From Gemmatimonadota bacterium (GTDB lineage Bacteria; Gemmatimonadota; Gemmatimonadetes; Longimicrobiales; Gaopeijiaceae), in the NCBI GenBank assembly GCA_013002885.1, contig JABDLS010000049.1, positions 1-60,395 on the forward strand: a stretch of 60,395 nt of DNA, given 5' to 3'. A model generated the notes under the pieces. The model was not told the DNA's origin, searched no databases, and saw nothing but the letters and a program-made list of their open reading frames with translations. Every line of letters starts with the position of its first letter. The first letter of the stretch is position 1. Shown here one piece after another: positions 23,845 to 34,417 of this stretch. Made by a program: the position numbers and the translations under genes.

Positions 23845-25752
23845 CTACTTCACCATTCCGAGGTCCCGCAGCCGCACCATCAGTTCCGCAACCAGATCAT
23901 CTGGGTCACGATCGACGGTCTCGAGTCTGATCTCCGGGTCCTCCGGTGCCTCGTAGGGGCTGCTTATCCCCGTCATGTGTGCAATCTCACCCTTGCGGGC
24001 CTTGGCATACAGGCCCTTCGGGTCGCGGCGCTCGCACTCCTCCAGCGGGGTATCCACGAAGACCTCCACGAAGCGCCCCTCGGGCACCAGGCCCCGGGCC
24101 CTCTCACGGTCCTCGCGGAAGGGCGAGACGAAGGTGCAAAGCACGAGGGAGCCCTGCCGGAAGAAGAGGGAGGCCAGCTGACCGATCCGCCGGATGTTCT
24201 CCGTCCGGTCCTCCGGCGTGAAGCCCAGATCGCCGTTGAGCCCGTGTCGGACCTGATCTCCGTCGAGGAGCATGGTCTGCATCCCTTCCTCGAAGAGACG
24301 GTGCTCGAGTCGCCGAGCGATGGAGCTCTTACCCGAGCCGGACAGGCCCGTGAACCAGACGACACCCGCCTTGTGACCACTGCGCCGCTCCCGTTCGGCG
24401 AGCTCGATGTTCCAACTCTCCCACACGACGCCCGGCGACACCGGCCGAAGCTCTTCCGCCTCGTGCTCCTCCGCCGGGAGGTCGTCGACACTCTGCACCG
24501 CCCCGCGGATCATTCCCGCGGCCACCGTCGCGTTGGTGTGGGGATCGACGAGGATGAAGGAACCCGTCTCCCGATTCAGGTCGTATCGATCGAAGAAGAC
24601 AGGGAGGGAGGTCGTCAGGTGGACCCGCCCGATGTCGTTCAGTCCAAAGGTCTCCGCCTCGTCGCGGTGTAGCGTGTCCACGTCGATTCTGTACACGACC
24701 CGGTTTACGAACGCCTTCACTTCCCGAGTGGTCTGACGTAGCCAGTACTGGGTCCCCGGACGCATCGGCTCTTCAGCCGTCCAGCAGATGTTCGCGTCGA
24801 TCTCGGACGACGCGTCCGGAAGATTCAGAGGCCGCACGATCATGTCGCCCCTGCTGATGTCCAGCTCGTCCGTGGTGGTGATGGCCACCGAATCCCCGGC
24901 CGCGGCCTCGCCGACAGCGCCCTCGAAGGTGTCCACGCTGGCCACTTTCGTCGTCTTCCTCGACGGCAGGACCAGGATTTCCTCGCCGGGTCGGATCGAG
25001 CCGGAGGCGACTCGCCCGGCGTAGCCCCGATAGTCCTGGTCGGGGCGAATCACGTATTGAACCGGGAAGCGGAAGTCCACCAGGTTGCGGTGGGCTCCTG
25101 CGTTGACGTGCTCCAGGTGATGAAGGAGCGTCGACCCCCTGTACCACGGCATGTTCTCCGACGGGTCGACGACGTTGTCCCCGAGGAGGGCCGAGATGGG
25201 GATGAAGCTCAGGTCGTTGACACCGAGCTTGTCGGCAAATTCCGAGTACTCCGACTCGATGGACTCGTAGACCTCCTTGGACCAGTCGACCAGATCCATC
25301 TTGTTGACGGCCACCAGCACGTGGGGAATGCCCAGGAGCGCCGAAATGAAGCCGTGGCGCTTCGACTGGGTCAGGACACCGTTTCGCGCATCGATGAGGA
25401 TGATCGCCAACTCGGCCGTCGACGCCCCGGTGACCATGTTCCGCGTGTACTGGATGTGTCCCGGCGTGTCGGCGATGATGAACTTTCGACGGGGCGTCGC
25501 GAAGTACCGGTAGGCCACATCGATGGTGATGTTCTGCTCCCGCTCGGCGCGGAGTCCATCCGTCAGGAGCGCGAGGTTCACATACCCTTCACCCCGTCGA
25601 TTCGAAGCCTCTTCCACCGCCTCCAACTGGTCCTCGAAGATGGACTTGGTGTCGTAGAGCAATCGACCGATGAGGGTGGACTTGCCGTCGTCGACCGAGC
25701 CCGCGGTAGAAAAGCGGAGGAGGTCCATGGGGCGGGCAGTCGAGGGACCCAT
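23845..25752 (-). CDS. cysNC: Sulfate adenylyltransferase large subunit fused to APS kinase (CysN-CysC)
   Basis: The N-terminal GTPase half works with CysD to activate sulfate as APS; the C-terminal kinase phosphorylates APS to PAPS, the sulfate donor. From the ATG at 25752 the 635-residue protein has GSVDDGKSTLIGRLL (P-loop), DTPGHIQY and NKMDLV of the GTPase. After about residue 440 comes APS kinase with WFTGLSGSGKSS, DGDQVRHGLN and FVSPFREDRE. The ATG shares one base with the cysD stop (TAATG), so the two are coupled. A kinase domain means PAPS is made, either for reduction or for sulfotransferases; one sulfotransferase is in this window. Confidence 0.96.
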   Translation of the reverse strand: MGPSTARPMDLLRFSTAGSVDDGKSTLIGRLLYDTKSIFEDQLEAVEEASNRRGEGYVNLALLTDGLRAEREQNITIDVAYRYFATPRRKFIIADTPGHIQYTRNMVTGASTAELAIILIDARNGVLTQSKRHGFISALLGIPHVLVAVNKMDLVDWSKEVYESIESEYSEFADKLGVNDLSFIPISALLGDNVVDPSENMPWYRGSTLLHHLEHVNAGAHRNLVDFRFPVQYVIRPDQDYRGYAGRVASGSIRPGEEILVLPSRKTTKVASVDTFEGAVGEAAAGDSVAITTTDELDISRGDMIVRPLNLPDASSEIDANICWTAEEPMRPGTQYWLRQTTREVKAFVNRVVYRIDVDTLHRDEAETFGLNDIGRVHLTTSLPVFFDRYDLNRETGSFILVDPHTNATVAAGMIRGAVQSVDDLPAEEHEAEELRPVSPGVVWESWNIELAERERRSGHKAGVVWFTGLSGSGKSSIARRLEHRLFEEGMQTMLLDGDQVRHGLNGDLGFTPEDRTENIRRIGQLASLFFRQGSLVLCTFVSPFREDRERARGLVPEGRFVEVFVDTPLEECERRDPKGLYAKARKGEIAHMTGISSPYEAPEDPEIRLETVDRDPDDLVAELMVRLRDLGMVK

Positions 25753-26657
25753 TAGAAGTACCCCTGGCGTTTGCGGTCTTCCATGGCTGCTTCCGACCGC
25801 TTGTCGTCGGAACGCCCTCCGCGCTCCGTCTGCCGCGCTGCCGCAACCTCGGCGATGATGTCCTCCAACGTGGCGGCGTCGGATTCGACCGCGCCCGTGC
25901 ACGTCGCGTCGCCGATGGTACGGAATCGGATCGTGCGCTTCTCGTAGGCCTCGCCCGGCAAGAGCGTATTGTGCTCCGATTCTGCTAGAAGCACGCCGTC
26001 GCGCTCCACGACGCTGCGCTCGTGGGCGAAGTAGAGGGAGGGCATGGGGATGTCTTCATCGGCGATGTACTGCCATACATCCATCTCGGTCCAGTTCGAC
26101 AGCGGGAAGGCCCGGAAATGCTCTCCGGGATTCCGCCGGCCGTTGAACAGATTCCAGAGCTCGGGTCGTTGGTTCTTCGGGTCCCACTGACCGAAGCGAT
26201 CCCGGTGGGAGAAGAAACGCTCCTTGGCCCGCGCCTTCTCCTCATCGCGCCGTCCACCACCCAGCGCCACGTCCGCCTTCAGCTCCTCGAGGGTGTCCAG
26301 GAGGGTGACCGTCTGCAGGCCGTTGCGGCTGGGATTGGGACCGTCTTCTTCCTTCACCCGGCCAGCGTCGAGCGACGCCTGCACCGAGCCCACGTGGAGG
26401 CTCGCGTCGACCTCATCCACGAGACGATCCCGGAATTCGAGGGTCTCCGGAAAGTTGTGGCCCGTATCGATGTGGACGAGGGTGAACGGGATGCGGGCCG
26501 GCGAGAAGGCCTTTCGGGCCAGGTGCACCATGAGGATCGAGTCCTTGCCACCCGAGAAGAGCAGGACCGGACGCTCGAACTGTGCCGCTACTTCGCGCAT
26601 GACGAAGATCGACTCGGATTCGAGCTGGTGGACGTGCGAGCGTTGGGGGGGGGTCAT
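25752..26657 (-). CDS. cysD: Sulfate adenylyltransferase small subunit CysD
   Basis: CysD carries the ATP-pyrophosphatase active site that makes APS from sulfate and ATP. The 301-residue protein has the PP-loop [16 protein letters not shown], the conserved [15 protein letters not shown], and the typical C-terminal [20 protein letters not shown] ending in GYF. It overlaps the stop of the UDP-xylose synthase gene upstream by four bases (ATGA) and shares a base with cysNC. Confidence 0.97.
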   Translation of the reverse strand: MTPPQRSHVHQLESESIFVMREVAAQFERPVLLFSGGKDSILMVHLARKAFSPARIPFTLVHIDTGHNFPETLEFRDRLVDEVDASLHVGSVQASLDAGRVKEEDGPNPSRNGLQTVTLLDTLEELKADVALGGGRRDEEKARAKERFFSHRDRFGQWDPKNQRPELWNLFNGRRNPGEHFRAFPLSNWTEMDVWQYIADEDIPMPSLYFAHERSVVERDGVLLAESEHNTLLPGEAYEKRTIRFRTIGDATCTGAVESDAATLEDIIAEVAAARQTERGGRSDDKRSEAAMEDRKRQGYF

Positions 26658-27619
26658 TCGATGGTCCGAGCCTGCGCGTCATGGCGCTCGATTTCCGACC
26701 GGAAGTGGGGAATGGTCTTCTGGATCCCTTCTCGGAGGTCGACCTGCGGCTCCCAGTCCAGGAGCTTCCTCGCCAACGTGATGTCGGGCTGCCTCACCTT
26801 CGGATCGTCGTCCGGCAAGGGCATGCGTTCGATGACCGAAGAGCTTCCCGTTTCCTCGATGACGATATCCGCCAACTCCTGGATGGTGAATTCGACGGGG
26901 TTGCCGATGTTCACGGGCTCCGCCCGCTCGTTCTGGTGGAAGAGCCTATAGATGCCCTCGACCTCGTCCTTTACGTAACAGAACGAACGGGTCTGACTAC
27001 CGTCGCCGTACACGGTGAGCGGATCCCCACGGAGAGCCTGAACGATGAAGTTGGAGACCACGCGCCCATCGCCGGGTCTCATCCGCGGACCGAACGTGTT
27101 GAAGATCCGTACGATGCGTGTCTCGACGCCGTGGTATCGGTGGTACGCCATCGTCATGGCCTCGGCGAAGCGCTTGGCCTCGTCGTAGACCCCCCGGGAG
27201 CCGACAGGGTTGACGTGCCCCCAATACGTCTCTGGCTGTGGATGGATGAGCGGATCGCCATAAACCTCCGACGTGGACGCCAGGAGGAAGCGGGCGCCCT
27301 TCGCCATAGCCAACCCCAGGGCGTTGTGCGTTCCCAGGCTCCCCACCTTGAGCGTCTGGATAGGGAGCTCCAGATAGTCCACCGGGCTCGCCGGCGAAGC
27401 GAAGTGGAGGACACCGTCGATGTCTTCGTCGATGAAGAGCGATTCGGAGATGTCGTGTTCGATGAGGCTGAAGCCCTCGAATCCAGCGAGGTACGCGGTG
27501 TTGTCTTTCGACCCCGTGATGAAATTGTCGACTCCGATCACCTCGTGACCATCGTCCAGAAACCGCTCGGAGAGGTGCGACCCGAGGAAGCCGGCCGCAC
27601 CTGTGATGAGGACCCGCAT
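26654..27619 (-). CDS. UDP-glucuronate decarboxylase (UDP-xylose synthase)
   Basis: Makes UDP-xylose from UDP-glucuronate, the product of the gene just upstream. The 321-residue extended SDR starts [14 protein letters not shown], has [16 protein letters not shown] and [15 protein letters not shown], both distinctive of the family, and the catalytic YDEAK. It begins one base from the stop of the dehydrogenase gene, so the pair is a two-step pathway made from one transcript. [13 protein letters not shown] and [18 protein letters not shown] strengthen the assignment. Confidence 0.93.
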   Translation of the reverse strand: MRVLITGAAGFLGSHLSERFLDDGHEVIGVDNFITGSKDNTAYLAGFEGFSLIEHDISESLFIDEDIDGVLHFASPASPVDYLELPIQTLKVGSLGTHNALGLAMAKGARFLLASTSEVYGDPLIHPQPETYWGHVNPVGSRGVYDEAKRFAEAMTMAYHRYHGVETRIVRIFNTFGPRMRPGDGRVVSNFIVQALRGDPLTVYGDGSQTRSFCYVKDEVEGIYRLFHQNERAEPVNIGNPVEFTIQELADIVIEETGSSSVIERMPLPDDDPKVRQPDITLARKLLDWEPQVDLREGIQKTIPHFRSEIERHDAQARTIE

Positions 27620-28978
27620 CTACGACACGGCCTGAGGTTCGGAGGCCTGCACACCCCCGGCGTCCGCCACCGGAATCGACCGTCTTCCGATGGAGACGTA
27701 CTCGAAACCGTGGGCCGCCATATCGGCGGGATCGTAGAGGTTTCGGCCGTCGAGGATCAGTGGCCGGGCCAGCGCCTCCCGAATGCGCTGGAAGTCGGGG
27801 TTCCGGTACGGTTGCCATTCAGTGTGGATCACCAGAGCCTCGGCTCCGACGAGGGCATCGTAGTTCCGCTCCACGTACTCGATTCGGTCGCCGAGATGGT
27901 GTCGAGCCTCATCCATGGCCACGGGGTCATGGGCCACCACCCGCGCGCCCCTCTCCAGGAGGCCCTCGATGGTGATCAGACTCGGGGCCTCTCGCATGTC
28001 GTCGGTATTCGGCTTGAAGGAGAGCCCCCACACCGCCACGGTCTTCCCGGACAGGTCCTCGCCAAGCCTTGCCACGAGCCTCTCCAGCAGGGTGTGTTTC
28101 TGGGTCTCGTTGACGTCCTCCACCGATTGGAGGATGGACGCATCCACACCGTACTCGCGCATGGTACGCACCAGCGCCTTCACGTCCTTCGGAAAGCAGG
28201 AACCGCCGTAGCCCGCTCCGGGGAAGAGGAAGCTCGGCCCGATACGCCGATCGGAGCCTACACCTTTCCGGACGGCGTTCACATCGGCACCGGTCTCCTC
28301 GCAGAGTCGGGCGACGGCATTCATGAAGGAGATCCGTGTCGCCAACATGGCGTTGGCGGCGTACTTCGTGATCTCTGCCGCTGGCACATCCATGAACATC
28401 ACCGGGCTACCGGTGCGCACGAAAGGCTCGTAGAGGTCGGTCAACACCTGTCGAGCGTAATCCGAATCCACGCCGATGACGACCCGATCCGGTTTCATGA
28501 AGTCGTCGACCGCCGCCCCTTCCTTCAGGAACTCGGGGTTCGAGCACACGTGGACCGGATGGTTGGTCTCGGCCTCGATGGCCTCCCGGACGCGACGAGC
28601 CGTGCCCACGGGGACCGTGCTCTTCGTGATGACGACTTTCTCGCCTTCCATCGACTGTCCGATGGTCTTGGCAACGGCCAGGACGTGTTTGAGGTCGGCC
28701 GACCCGTCCTCACCGGGCGGAGTGCCCACGGCGATGAAGATGATATGCGATGCCTTCACCGCCGCCGGCACATCGGTGGTGAACGTGAGACGACCTGCTT
28801 CGAGGTTCCGTTCGATCAAGGGCTCCAGCCCCGGCTCGTAGATGGGGATCTCCCCGTCGTTGAGGCGGGCGATCTTGCCCTCGTCGATGTCGGCGCAGAC
28901 GACGTCGTTGCCCGACTCGGCCAGGCAGGCGCCAGCCACGAGGCCGACATATCCGGATCCAATGACTCCAACTTTCAT
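27620..28978 (-). CDS. ugd: UDP-glucose 6-dehydrogenase
   Basis: Oxidises UDP-glucose twice to UDP-glucuronate with NAD. The 452-residue protein has the NAD-binding start [17 protein letters not shown], the conserved NPEFLKEG and [11 protein letters not shown], and the catalytic cysteine in [13 protein letters not shown]. It is adjacent to the UDP-xylose synthase gene with no gap. It probably starts a transcript: a weak promoter-like pair lies upstream in the 109-base gap after uvrB. Confidence 0.96.
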   Translation of the reverse strand: MKVGVIGSGYVGLVAGACLAESGNDVVCADIDEGKIARLNDGEIPIYEPGLEPLIERNLEAGRLTFTTDVPAAVKASHIIFIAVGTPPGEDGSADLKHVLAVAKTIGQSMEGEKVVITKSTVPVGTARRVREAIEAETNHPVHVCSNPEFLKEGAAVDDFMKPDRVVIGVDSDYARQVLTDLYEPFVRTGSPVMFMDVPAAEITKYAANAMLATRISFMNAVARLCEETGADVNAVRKGVGSDRRIGPSFLFPGAGYGGSCFPKDVKALVRTMREYGVDASILQSVEDVNETQKHTLLERLVARLGEDLSGKTVAVWGLSFKPNTDDMREAPSLITIEGLLERGARVVAHDPVAMDEARHHLGDRIEYVERNYDALVGAEALVIHTEWQPYRNPDFQRIREALARPLILDGRNLYDPADMAAHGFEYVSIGRRSIPVADAGGVQASEPQAVS

Positions 28979-29000
28979 CTGTTCGTGGTCCTTTGAGGGG

Positions 29001-29028
29001 GTTCTACGCGCGTGAACCGCTCTACCAA
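29001..29028 (-). promoter_or_regulatory. Weak candidate promoter for ugd-cysNC
   Basis: TTGGTA and TAGAAC separated by 16 bases read toward ugd, in the gap after uvrB, with AAGGA near the ugd start. The match to consensus is only partial. Confidence 0.3.
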
Positions 29029-29087
29029 CTTCGTGTGGTCGGCGCCGCAGGTGAAGGAAAAAGTGATGGCGCTTCGAGTCGCCGCCC

Positions 29088-31070
29088 TCAGGAGGCCGAC
29101 TTCAACTCGAAAAGCTGATCCCGGAGCAGCGCCGCCTTCTCGAAATCCAGCGCCTCGGCAGCCTCCTCCATCTCCTTTTCGAGGATCTTCACGTACTCCT
29201 CGCGGTTCACCTCGTCCGCGTACGAATCGGGCGCTTCGGACACGGCTGAGGGTGCCTGTCGTGCATCGGCGACGCGGGTGGAGAACTCGATCTCCTCGAT
29301 GGTCTTCCGGATGGTCTCGGGGGTGATGCCGTGCTCTTCATTGTGCGCGAGCTGGGCCTCGCGCCGACGGTCGGTCTCGTCGATACATCGGTCCATGGAA
29401 GCGGTGATCCGGTCCGCGTACATGATGGCCTTCCCTTCCACGTTTCGTGCCGCCCGCCCGACGGTCTGGATAAGGGAACGGGCGTCGCGCAGAAAGCCCT
29501 CCTTGTCCGCGTCCAGGATCGCGACCAGGGACACCTCGGGCAGATCCAGACCCTCTCTCAGTAGGTTGATTCCGACCAGCACGTCGATCTTGCCGAGGCG
29601 CAGCGACCGGAGGATCGCCATCCGCTCGATGGTATCGACCTCCGAATGCATGTAGCGTACGCGGACGCCAACCGATTGGAGGTACTCGGACAGGTCCTCG
29701 GCCATCCGCTTGGTGAGCGTCGTCACCAGCACGCGCTCACCCTTCTTCTCACGGTCTCGGATCTCCGCGAGGAGGTCATCGACCTGCCCCTTTACCGGCC
29801 GGACAATGATGTCCGGGTCGATGAGTCCCGTCGGTCTGATGATCTGCTCGACGACAACGCCACCGGCCTGAGCCACCTCCCAGTCGCCGGGCGTCGCCGA
29901 CACGAAGACCGCCTGCGGCACCACATCCACCCACTCCTCGAACTTCAGGGGGCGATTGTCCAGCGCCGACGGCAAGCGAAAGCCGTGCTCGATGAGGACC
30001 TGTTTCCGCGAGCGATCTCCGTTGTACATCCCATTGATCTGGGGGATGGAGACGTGGGACTCATCCACCACCGTGAGGAAGTCCGCCGGGAAGTAGTCGA
30101 GCAGGCACGCGGGCCGCTCGCCGGTGCGCCGGCCACTGGTGTAGAGCGAGTAGTTCTCGATGCCAGGACAGGTACCGATCTCCAGCATCATCTCGATATC
30201 GAAGTTCGTTCGCTGCTCCAGACGCTGAGCCTCCAGCAGCATGCCAGCCGCCCTGAAGTTGCCGAGTTGCTCCTCGAGCTCCTTTCGGACCGCCGGTATC
30301 ATCTGCTCGATGGTCTTTCGGCGTGTCACGTAGTGGCTGGCAGGATAGATGGCGGTCCTGTCCAGGGTCGTGATCACTTCACCGGTAAGAGGGTCGAATC
30401 GACTGATCCGCTCTACGTCGTCGCCCCACAGCTCGACGCGGATCGCCTGCTCGTCGTAGGCGGGATAGATCTCGACCGTGTCGCCGCGTACGCGAAAGGT
30501 ACCTCGCTCGAAAAGGTAGTCGTTGCGCTTGTACTGGATGTCGACCAGGCCGCGAAGAATCTGCTTTCGAGGATGTTGACCACCCACATCGATATGGAGC
30601 ATCAAACCACGGTAGTCGGCCGGATTGCCGAGGCCGAAGATGCACGAGACCGAGGCGACGACGATGACGTCCTCGCGCTCCATGAGCGACGACGTCGCAC
30701 GGAGACGGAGCCGCTCGATGTCCTCGTTGATGGAGGCGTCCTTCTCGATGTACGTGTCCGTCGACGCGACGTACGCTTCCGGCTGGTAGTAGTCGTAGTA
30801 GGAGATGAAGTACTCGACGGCGTTGTGCGGGAAGAGCGCCTTGAGCTCTCCATAGAGCTGCGCAGCCAACGTCTTGTTGTGCGACATCACCAGAGTGGGC
30901 CGGCCGTAGTCGGCGATGACGTGGGCGATGGAGAACGTCTTGCCCGTCCCGGTCGCACCGAGAAGTACCTGGTGCGGGTCGCCACGTTCGAGGCCTTCGC
31001 TGAGCTCCCGGATGGCCGTGGGTTGGTCGCCGGCCGGTTCGTGGGGGGAAACCAGGTCGAAGGACGTCAT
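29088..31070 (-). CDS. uvrB: Excinuclease ABC subunit UvrB
   Basis: UvrB is the damage-verifying helicase-like subunit of nucleotide excision repair. From the ATG at 31070 the 660-residue protein has the family start [17 protein letters not shown], Walker [17 protein letters not shown], the beta-hairpin [11 protein letters not shown], the DESH helicase box ([11 protein letters not shown]) and the C-terminal UVR motif [23 protein letters not shown] (UvrC contact; shown as its two ends). Its ATG overlaps the stop of the Wzi-like gene by four bases. The longer upstream frame is not protein-like. Confidence 0.97.
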   Translation of the reverse strand: MTSFDLVSPHEPAGDQPTAIRELSEGLERGDPHQVLLGATGTGKTFSIAHVIADYGRPTLVMSHNKTLAAQLYGELKALFPHNAVEYFISYYDYYQPEAYVASTDTYIEKDASINEDIERLRLRATSSLMEREDVIVVASVSCIFGLGNPADYRGLMLHIDVGGQHPRKQILRGLVDIQYKRNDYLFERGTFRVRGDTVEIYPAYDEQAIRVELWGDDVERISRFDPLTGEVITTLDRTAIYPASHYVTRRKTIEQMIPAVRKELEEQLGNFRAAGMLLEAQRLEQRTNFDIEMMLEIGTCPGIENYSLYTSGRRTGERPACLLDYFPADFLTVVDESHVSIPQINGMYNGDRSRKQVLIEHGFRLPSALDNRPLKFEEWVDVVPQAVFVSATPGDWEVAQAGGVVVEQIIRPTGLIDPDIIVRPVKGQVDDLLAEIRDREKKGERVLVTTLTKRMAEDLSEYLQSVGVRVRYMHSEVDTIERMAILRSLRLGKIDVLVGINLLREGLDLPEVSLVAILDADKEGFLRDARSLIQTVGRAARNVEGKAIMYADRITASMDRCIDETDRRREAQLAHNEEHGITPETIRKTIEEIEFSTRVADARQAPSAVSEAPDSYADEVNREEYVKILEKEMEEAAEALDFEKAALLRDQLFELKSAS

Positions 31071-32710
31071 GCGCCCGGCCGCCAACGAGCGGCGAGAGAG
31101 AGGTTGAAGTTCCAGAGATGAGGGCCGTAGAACCATCGGTTGATCTGACGCGTGATCACAGCTCCTCCCCCCAGCTCGACCTCCCCTCTGAAGACCATGG
31201 CGTCGACGCCGAGGTCGAAGGAGACATGATGGGCGTCGAACGTCTGGTTGTTGGCCTCCGCCCACACCCAGAAAGCGTCGTTGTCATGTACCTGTCGCTG
31301 CACGAACATCTCCACTGAGCCCCAGGCGGCGAACATCTCCAGACCCACGAACTGGCTGTTGCCGCCCGGGCCGACCCAGGCACCCAGAATCTGACCCTTG
31401 TGGGTGTAGCCCTGTGTTACCGCGGAGTTCGTGTAATACGTAGGTCGTGGGCGGAGTTGGAACGTCGTCGACGCCTCGAGATGCGTCAGCTCGGCGCTGA
31501 GCAGAAACATCCGCTGCGTCGACTTCGACGTCACCTTCTGGAGGCCCAAAGTATAGCCCTGGGAGTGCTCCGGCTCCTGCAAGAAGTCCTCGAGGTCGAG
31601 GGCGTGATCGGTGCGGGCCCATTCCACATAGACCTCCGCCCCGCTCTCCGGAAACGCCCACCGGGCGAAGAGCGAGAGAATCTGGTCGCGCCGGTCGCTC
31701 CCGTCGGGCTGCTGATCCGAGACTTGCCCCACCTTCAGAAACCCCTGGGCAACGAGGAGATACTCGCTCGCTGGAAGTCCCGCGTCGGGTACGTGGGTCT
31801 GGAATACACGAGTGCCCCCGACCGTGAGGCCGGCCAGCCAGTCCGGCGAGTACGCGAGCACGATACCCGTGATGAATCGATCGGAAGGTGCCGACGGGTC
31901 GAAGTAGTCCGATTCGCCCAATCCGCCCCAGATCCACTTCCCTTCCAGTCTTCCAATGCCGATGTCTACTGGCTCGTTGGTAGAGAGGGCGGCGTGTAGA
32001 AAACCCGGAGCGTTGTTGCTCATCACGATGGCGTTACGTACCCCCGGGCCCCACCAGAGGCTCTCGTTGCCGACACTGACGCGCCCCGACTTCCAGTCGA
32101 GGGAGACCCGCGAGTCTCCCGGGTCCAAGGTCCAGAACGAGTCGGGTCCGAATCGCTGGGGCCAGTCGACCACCCGCCAGGGGTAGGCCCACGGCGGCTG
32201 GTTCGGTGGCAGGACGGTGGCCAGCTCGTACGAACGGTTCTGATTGAAGACCACTGTCGGATTGGCGACCACGGCAAGTCCGCGCCAACGTGCTGACGCC
32301 CGCGCATCGAAGGAGGAGGTGACGCCCCGCCCGGCCCACATCGCGCCGTCGTTCCAGCCGCGCGGAACCGCCGAATTCAGCACCGTGCGAACGCGTGCCT
32401 CATCAACCGAGAGGGCCAGGGCTCCCGAAGAGGGGGCTGTACCGTACGCCGGGTACGGTCGTTCCCACCAAGGGTGTGCGCGGGTCTCGGGGATCTGCTC
32501 CTCTCTCGCCGGACCGGACAGATCGGTGCCGGGCAGAACGGTGAAGGTTGTGCCGAAATCGGCTCCGGTGAGGCTGAGGGCGCGCACGTACGATGTGGTG
32601 GGATCGCCCGGCCGAACGCTCTGCGCCTCCAGGCTTCCTCCACCGAGCATCGCCGCCCCCATCCCGGTCGAGAGGCTGGCAAAGTAGAGGAATGGGCGAA
32701 TGGAGAGCAT
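31067..32710 (-). CDS. Capsule assembly Wzi family outer-membrane protein
   Basis: Wzi-family proteins are outer-membrane beta-barrels that help hold capsular polysaccharide at the cell surface. The 547-residue protein has a signal peptide ([21 protein letters not shown]) and a long series of alternating beta-strands. Motifs that recur in the family are visible: [19 protein letters not shown] and the Trp/Tyr-rich barrel strands toward the C terminus. A GTG at 32722 would add four residues; the ATG at 32710 has AAGG upstream. It sits between the WecA-like gene and uvrB. Confidence 0.85.
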   Translation of the reverse strand: MLSIRPFLYFASLSTGMGAAMLGGGSLEAQSVRPGDPTTSYVRALSLTGADFGTTFTVLPGTDLSGPAREEQIPETRAHPWWERPYPAYGTAPSSGALALSVDEARVRTVLNSAVPRGWNDGAMWAGRGVTSSFDARASARWRGLAVVANPTVVFNQNRSYELATVLPPNQPPWAYPWRVVDWPQRFGPDSFWTLDPGDSRVSLDWKSGRVSVGNESLWWGPGVRNAIVMSNNAPGFLHAALSTNEPVDIGIGRLEGKWIWGGLGESDYFDPSAPSDRFITGIVLAYSPDWLAGLTVGGTRVFQTHVPDAGLPASEYLLVAQGFLKVGQVSDQQPDGSDRRDQILSLFARWAFPESGAEVYVEWARTDHALDLEDFLQEPEHSQGYTLGLQKVTSKSTQRMFLLSAELTHLEASTTFQLRPRPTYYTNSAVTQGYTHKGQILGAWVGPGGNSQFVGLEMFAAWGSVEMFVQRQVHDNDAFWVWAEANNQTFDAHHVSFDLGVDAMVFRGEVELGGGAVITRQINRWFYGPHLWNFNLSLAARWRPGA

Positions 32711-32791
32711 TTGACCTTGCACCCGTCCGGTGTTGACGAGTTCCGGCCTAGGAGGGTGATCGAAGCGGGGAGCGGGCCGGTAGGAGGTGGC

Positions 32792-34321
32792 CTACTGGCG
32801 CGCCTGAGCCTCGTCGGAACGATCGATGCCGCTCGCCAGTCTTCCCAACGTCGCAGCAAGGGCCGGAGCTACCAGCTGCGCGATCAGCCGAATGTCGGTG
32901 AATAGCCGACTTCCCGATGAGCGGCGGTAGAGAGAGAGCCTACCATCTCCACCGTCTGCGAGCTTGAGAGGTATTCGGATCTCGTATTCATCTTCCGACT
33001 TCAGGGGACGCTCGAAACGAAGCTCCACCAGGTAGCCGTCACCCTCCGGACGCGCTTGTTCGTGGTCGGAGAGCGCCCGGGCGTGTCGTGCGTCCAACCA
33101 GAGCTCCAGCGCGGAAAACTCACTCGTCGCGAACGCCCTCTTGAGTGATTCGACGATGGTCCTCGAATCCGCCGCCGAAGTGATGGCACGGGCGACACCG
33201 TGCATTCGGACATTGTGGGAGATCACCGTACGCTGTTGGAACCCCCGCCCCATCACCTTCGACAGCTCCCGCAGCTCGGGCACATTCAAGCGCTGGACAC
33301 CCAGGATCAGCACCGCCGCCGCGACGACGAAGACCGGGATCACCGTGCTGCGCCCGGGGGCCGCCAGCAGCATCGACAGAGACGCGCATCCCGCGCAGGC
33401 GACGTAGAGGAAGATAGCTACGGCGCGGGGGGACAGACCGAGGTCGCGAAGTCGATGGTGAATGTGGCCGCGGTCAGGCTGGAATATGGGCTCGTGGCGA
33501 AGGTACCGCCGCACGATTGCGATGGTCGTATCGAGGAGTGGAATACCGAAGGCGATCACCGGAATCGTGACCGCCAGAATCGTCGACGACTTCTGCGTGG
33601 TGATGACCCCCAGTGTCGCCAGGGTGAAGCCCAGGAAGAGGCTGCCACTATCCCCCATGAAGATGCTTGCCGGGGGGAAGTTGAAGAACAGGAAGCCGAG
33701 GCAGGCGCCGACGAGGATGGTGGCCATCAAGGCACCCAGGGGATCACCGTTGAGCGCAAAGATGATTCCCATGGAGATGGAAGCGAACATGGCAGCGCCT
33801 CCGGCGACCCCGTCGCTGCCATCGATGAGGTTGAAGGCGTTCGTCGTACCCACGATCCAGACCACCGTCACGAAGTAGCCGGCGAATGCAGTGAGTTGAC
33901 TGAACCAGACATCGCCGAAGCCGATGCCGAGAATCCTGATGCCTCCGAAGTATGCCAGGGAGGCGACCGCGATCTGCAAGCCGAACTTCGTAGAGGCGGG
34001 GATGTGACGGATGTCGTCCCACAGCCCGACGCCGAAGATCAGAACGCTTCCGGCCAACATCATCAGGATTTCGGGTCGGGCGGCCATGTCGGGCAACGCC
34101 ACCCGGCTCCACACGATGAAGGAGACCACCGTCGCGAAGGCGACCGCGATTCCTCCGACGTTGGGCGTCGGGTCGCTGTGGATTCGACGCTGGTCGTCGG
34201 GATGGTCGACGTACCCACGCCGAACGGCCCACTGTCGAACCACGAGGGTCCCGAACAGGGCAAGAACCAGTGCGCTCAAGAACGCACCGGTCATGAGAAG
34301 TGGAAGCTCTACAGGAGACAA
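32792..34321 (-). CDS. WecA/MraY-type sugar-1-phosphate transferase with a long C-terminal extension
   Basis: These inner-membrane enzymes start polysaccharide synthesis by moving a sugar-1-phosphate (often GlcNAc-1-P) from a UDP-sugar to undecaprenyl phosphate. The 509-residue protein has about ten membrane helices and the catalytic signatures WDDIRHI (residues 101-107), NAFNLIDGSDG (161-171), FMGDSGSLFLG (221-231) and HIHHRL (286-291). After about residue 345 there is a soluble extension of about 160 residues, not needed by the basic enzyme, that looks GAF-like. The TTG start gives MSPVELPLL; the ATG nine codons later is an alternative. Confidence 0.88.
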   Translation of the reverse strand: MSPVELPLLMTGAFLSALVLALFGTLVVRQWAVRRGYVDHPDDQRRIHSDPTPNVGGIAVAFATVVSFIVWSRVALPDMAARPEILMMLAGSVLIFGVGLWDDIRHIPASTKFGLQIAVASLAYFGGIRILGIGFGDVWFSQLTAFAGYFVTVVWIVGTTNAFNLIDGSDGVAGGAAMFASISMGIIFALNGDPLGALMATILVGACLGFLFFNFPPASIFMGDSGSLFLGFTLATLGVITTQKSSTILAVTIPVIAFGIPLLDTTIAIVRRYLRHEPIFQPDRGHIHHRLRDLGLSPRAVAIFLYVACAGCASLSMLLAAPGRSTVIPVFVVAAAVLILGVQRLNVPELRELSKVMGRGFQQRTVISHNVRMHGVARAITSAADSRTIVESLKRAFATSEFSALELWLDARHARALSDHEQARPEGDGYLVELRFERPLKSEDEYEIRIPLKLADGGDGRLSLYRRSSGSRLFTDIRLIAQLVAPALAATLGRLASGIDRSDEAQARQ

Positions 34322-34417
34322 GGCTGGATGCCTTTACTTGCCGGGAAGGTGGCTCTGGGGGAGCCGCTTGTTTAGAAGGTGTGGTGGGTTACGAGCAAGA
34401 GCAAGGAAATGTGACGT

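Noticed and set aside
26681..28996. A 771-codon open frame on the plus strand
   Set aside because: It lies exactly opposite the UDP-xylose synthase and UDP-glucose dehydrogenase genes, whose motifs are unmistakable. High GC makes long antisense frames common, and its translation has no domain pattern.
29646..31121. A 491-codon open frame on the plus strand
   Set aside because: Antisense to uvrB, where every family motif is present on the minus strand.
34347..34375. Hairpin with a T-rich tail on the plus strand between the WecA-like gene and rel
   Set aside because: No plus-strand gene is upstream to be terminated, and on the minus strand the T-run is on the wrong side. The stem is only about 7 bp with a wobble.
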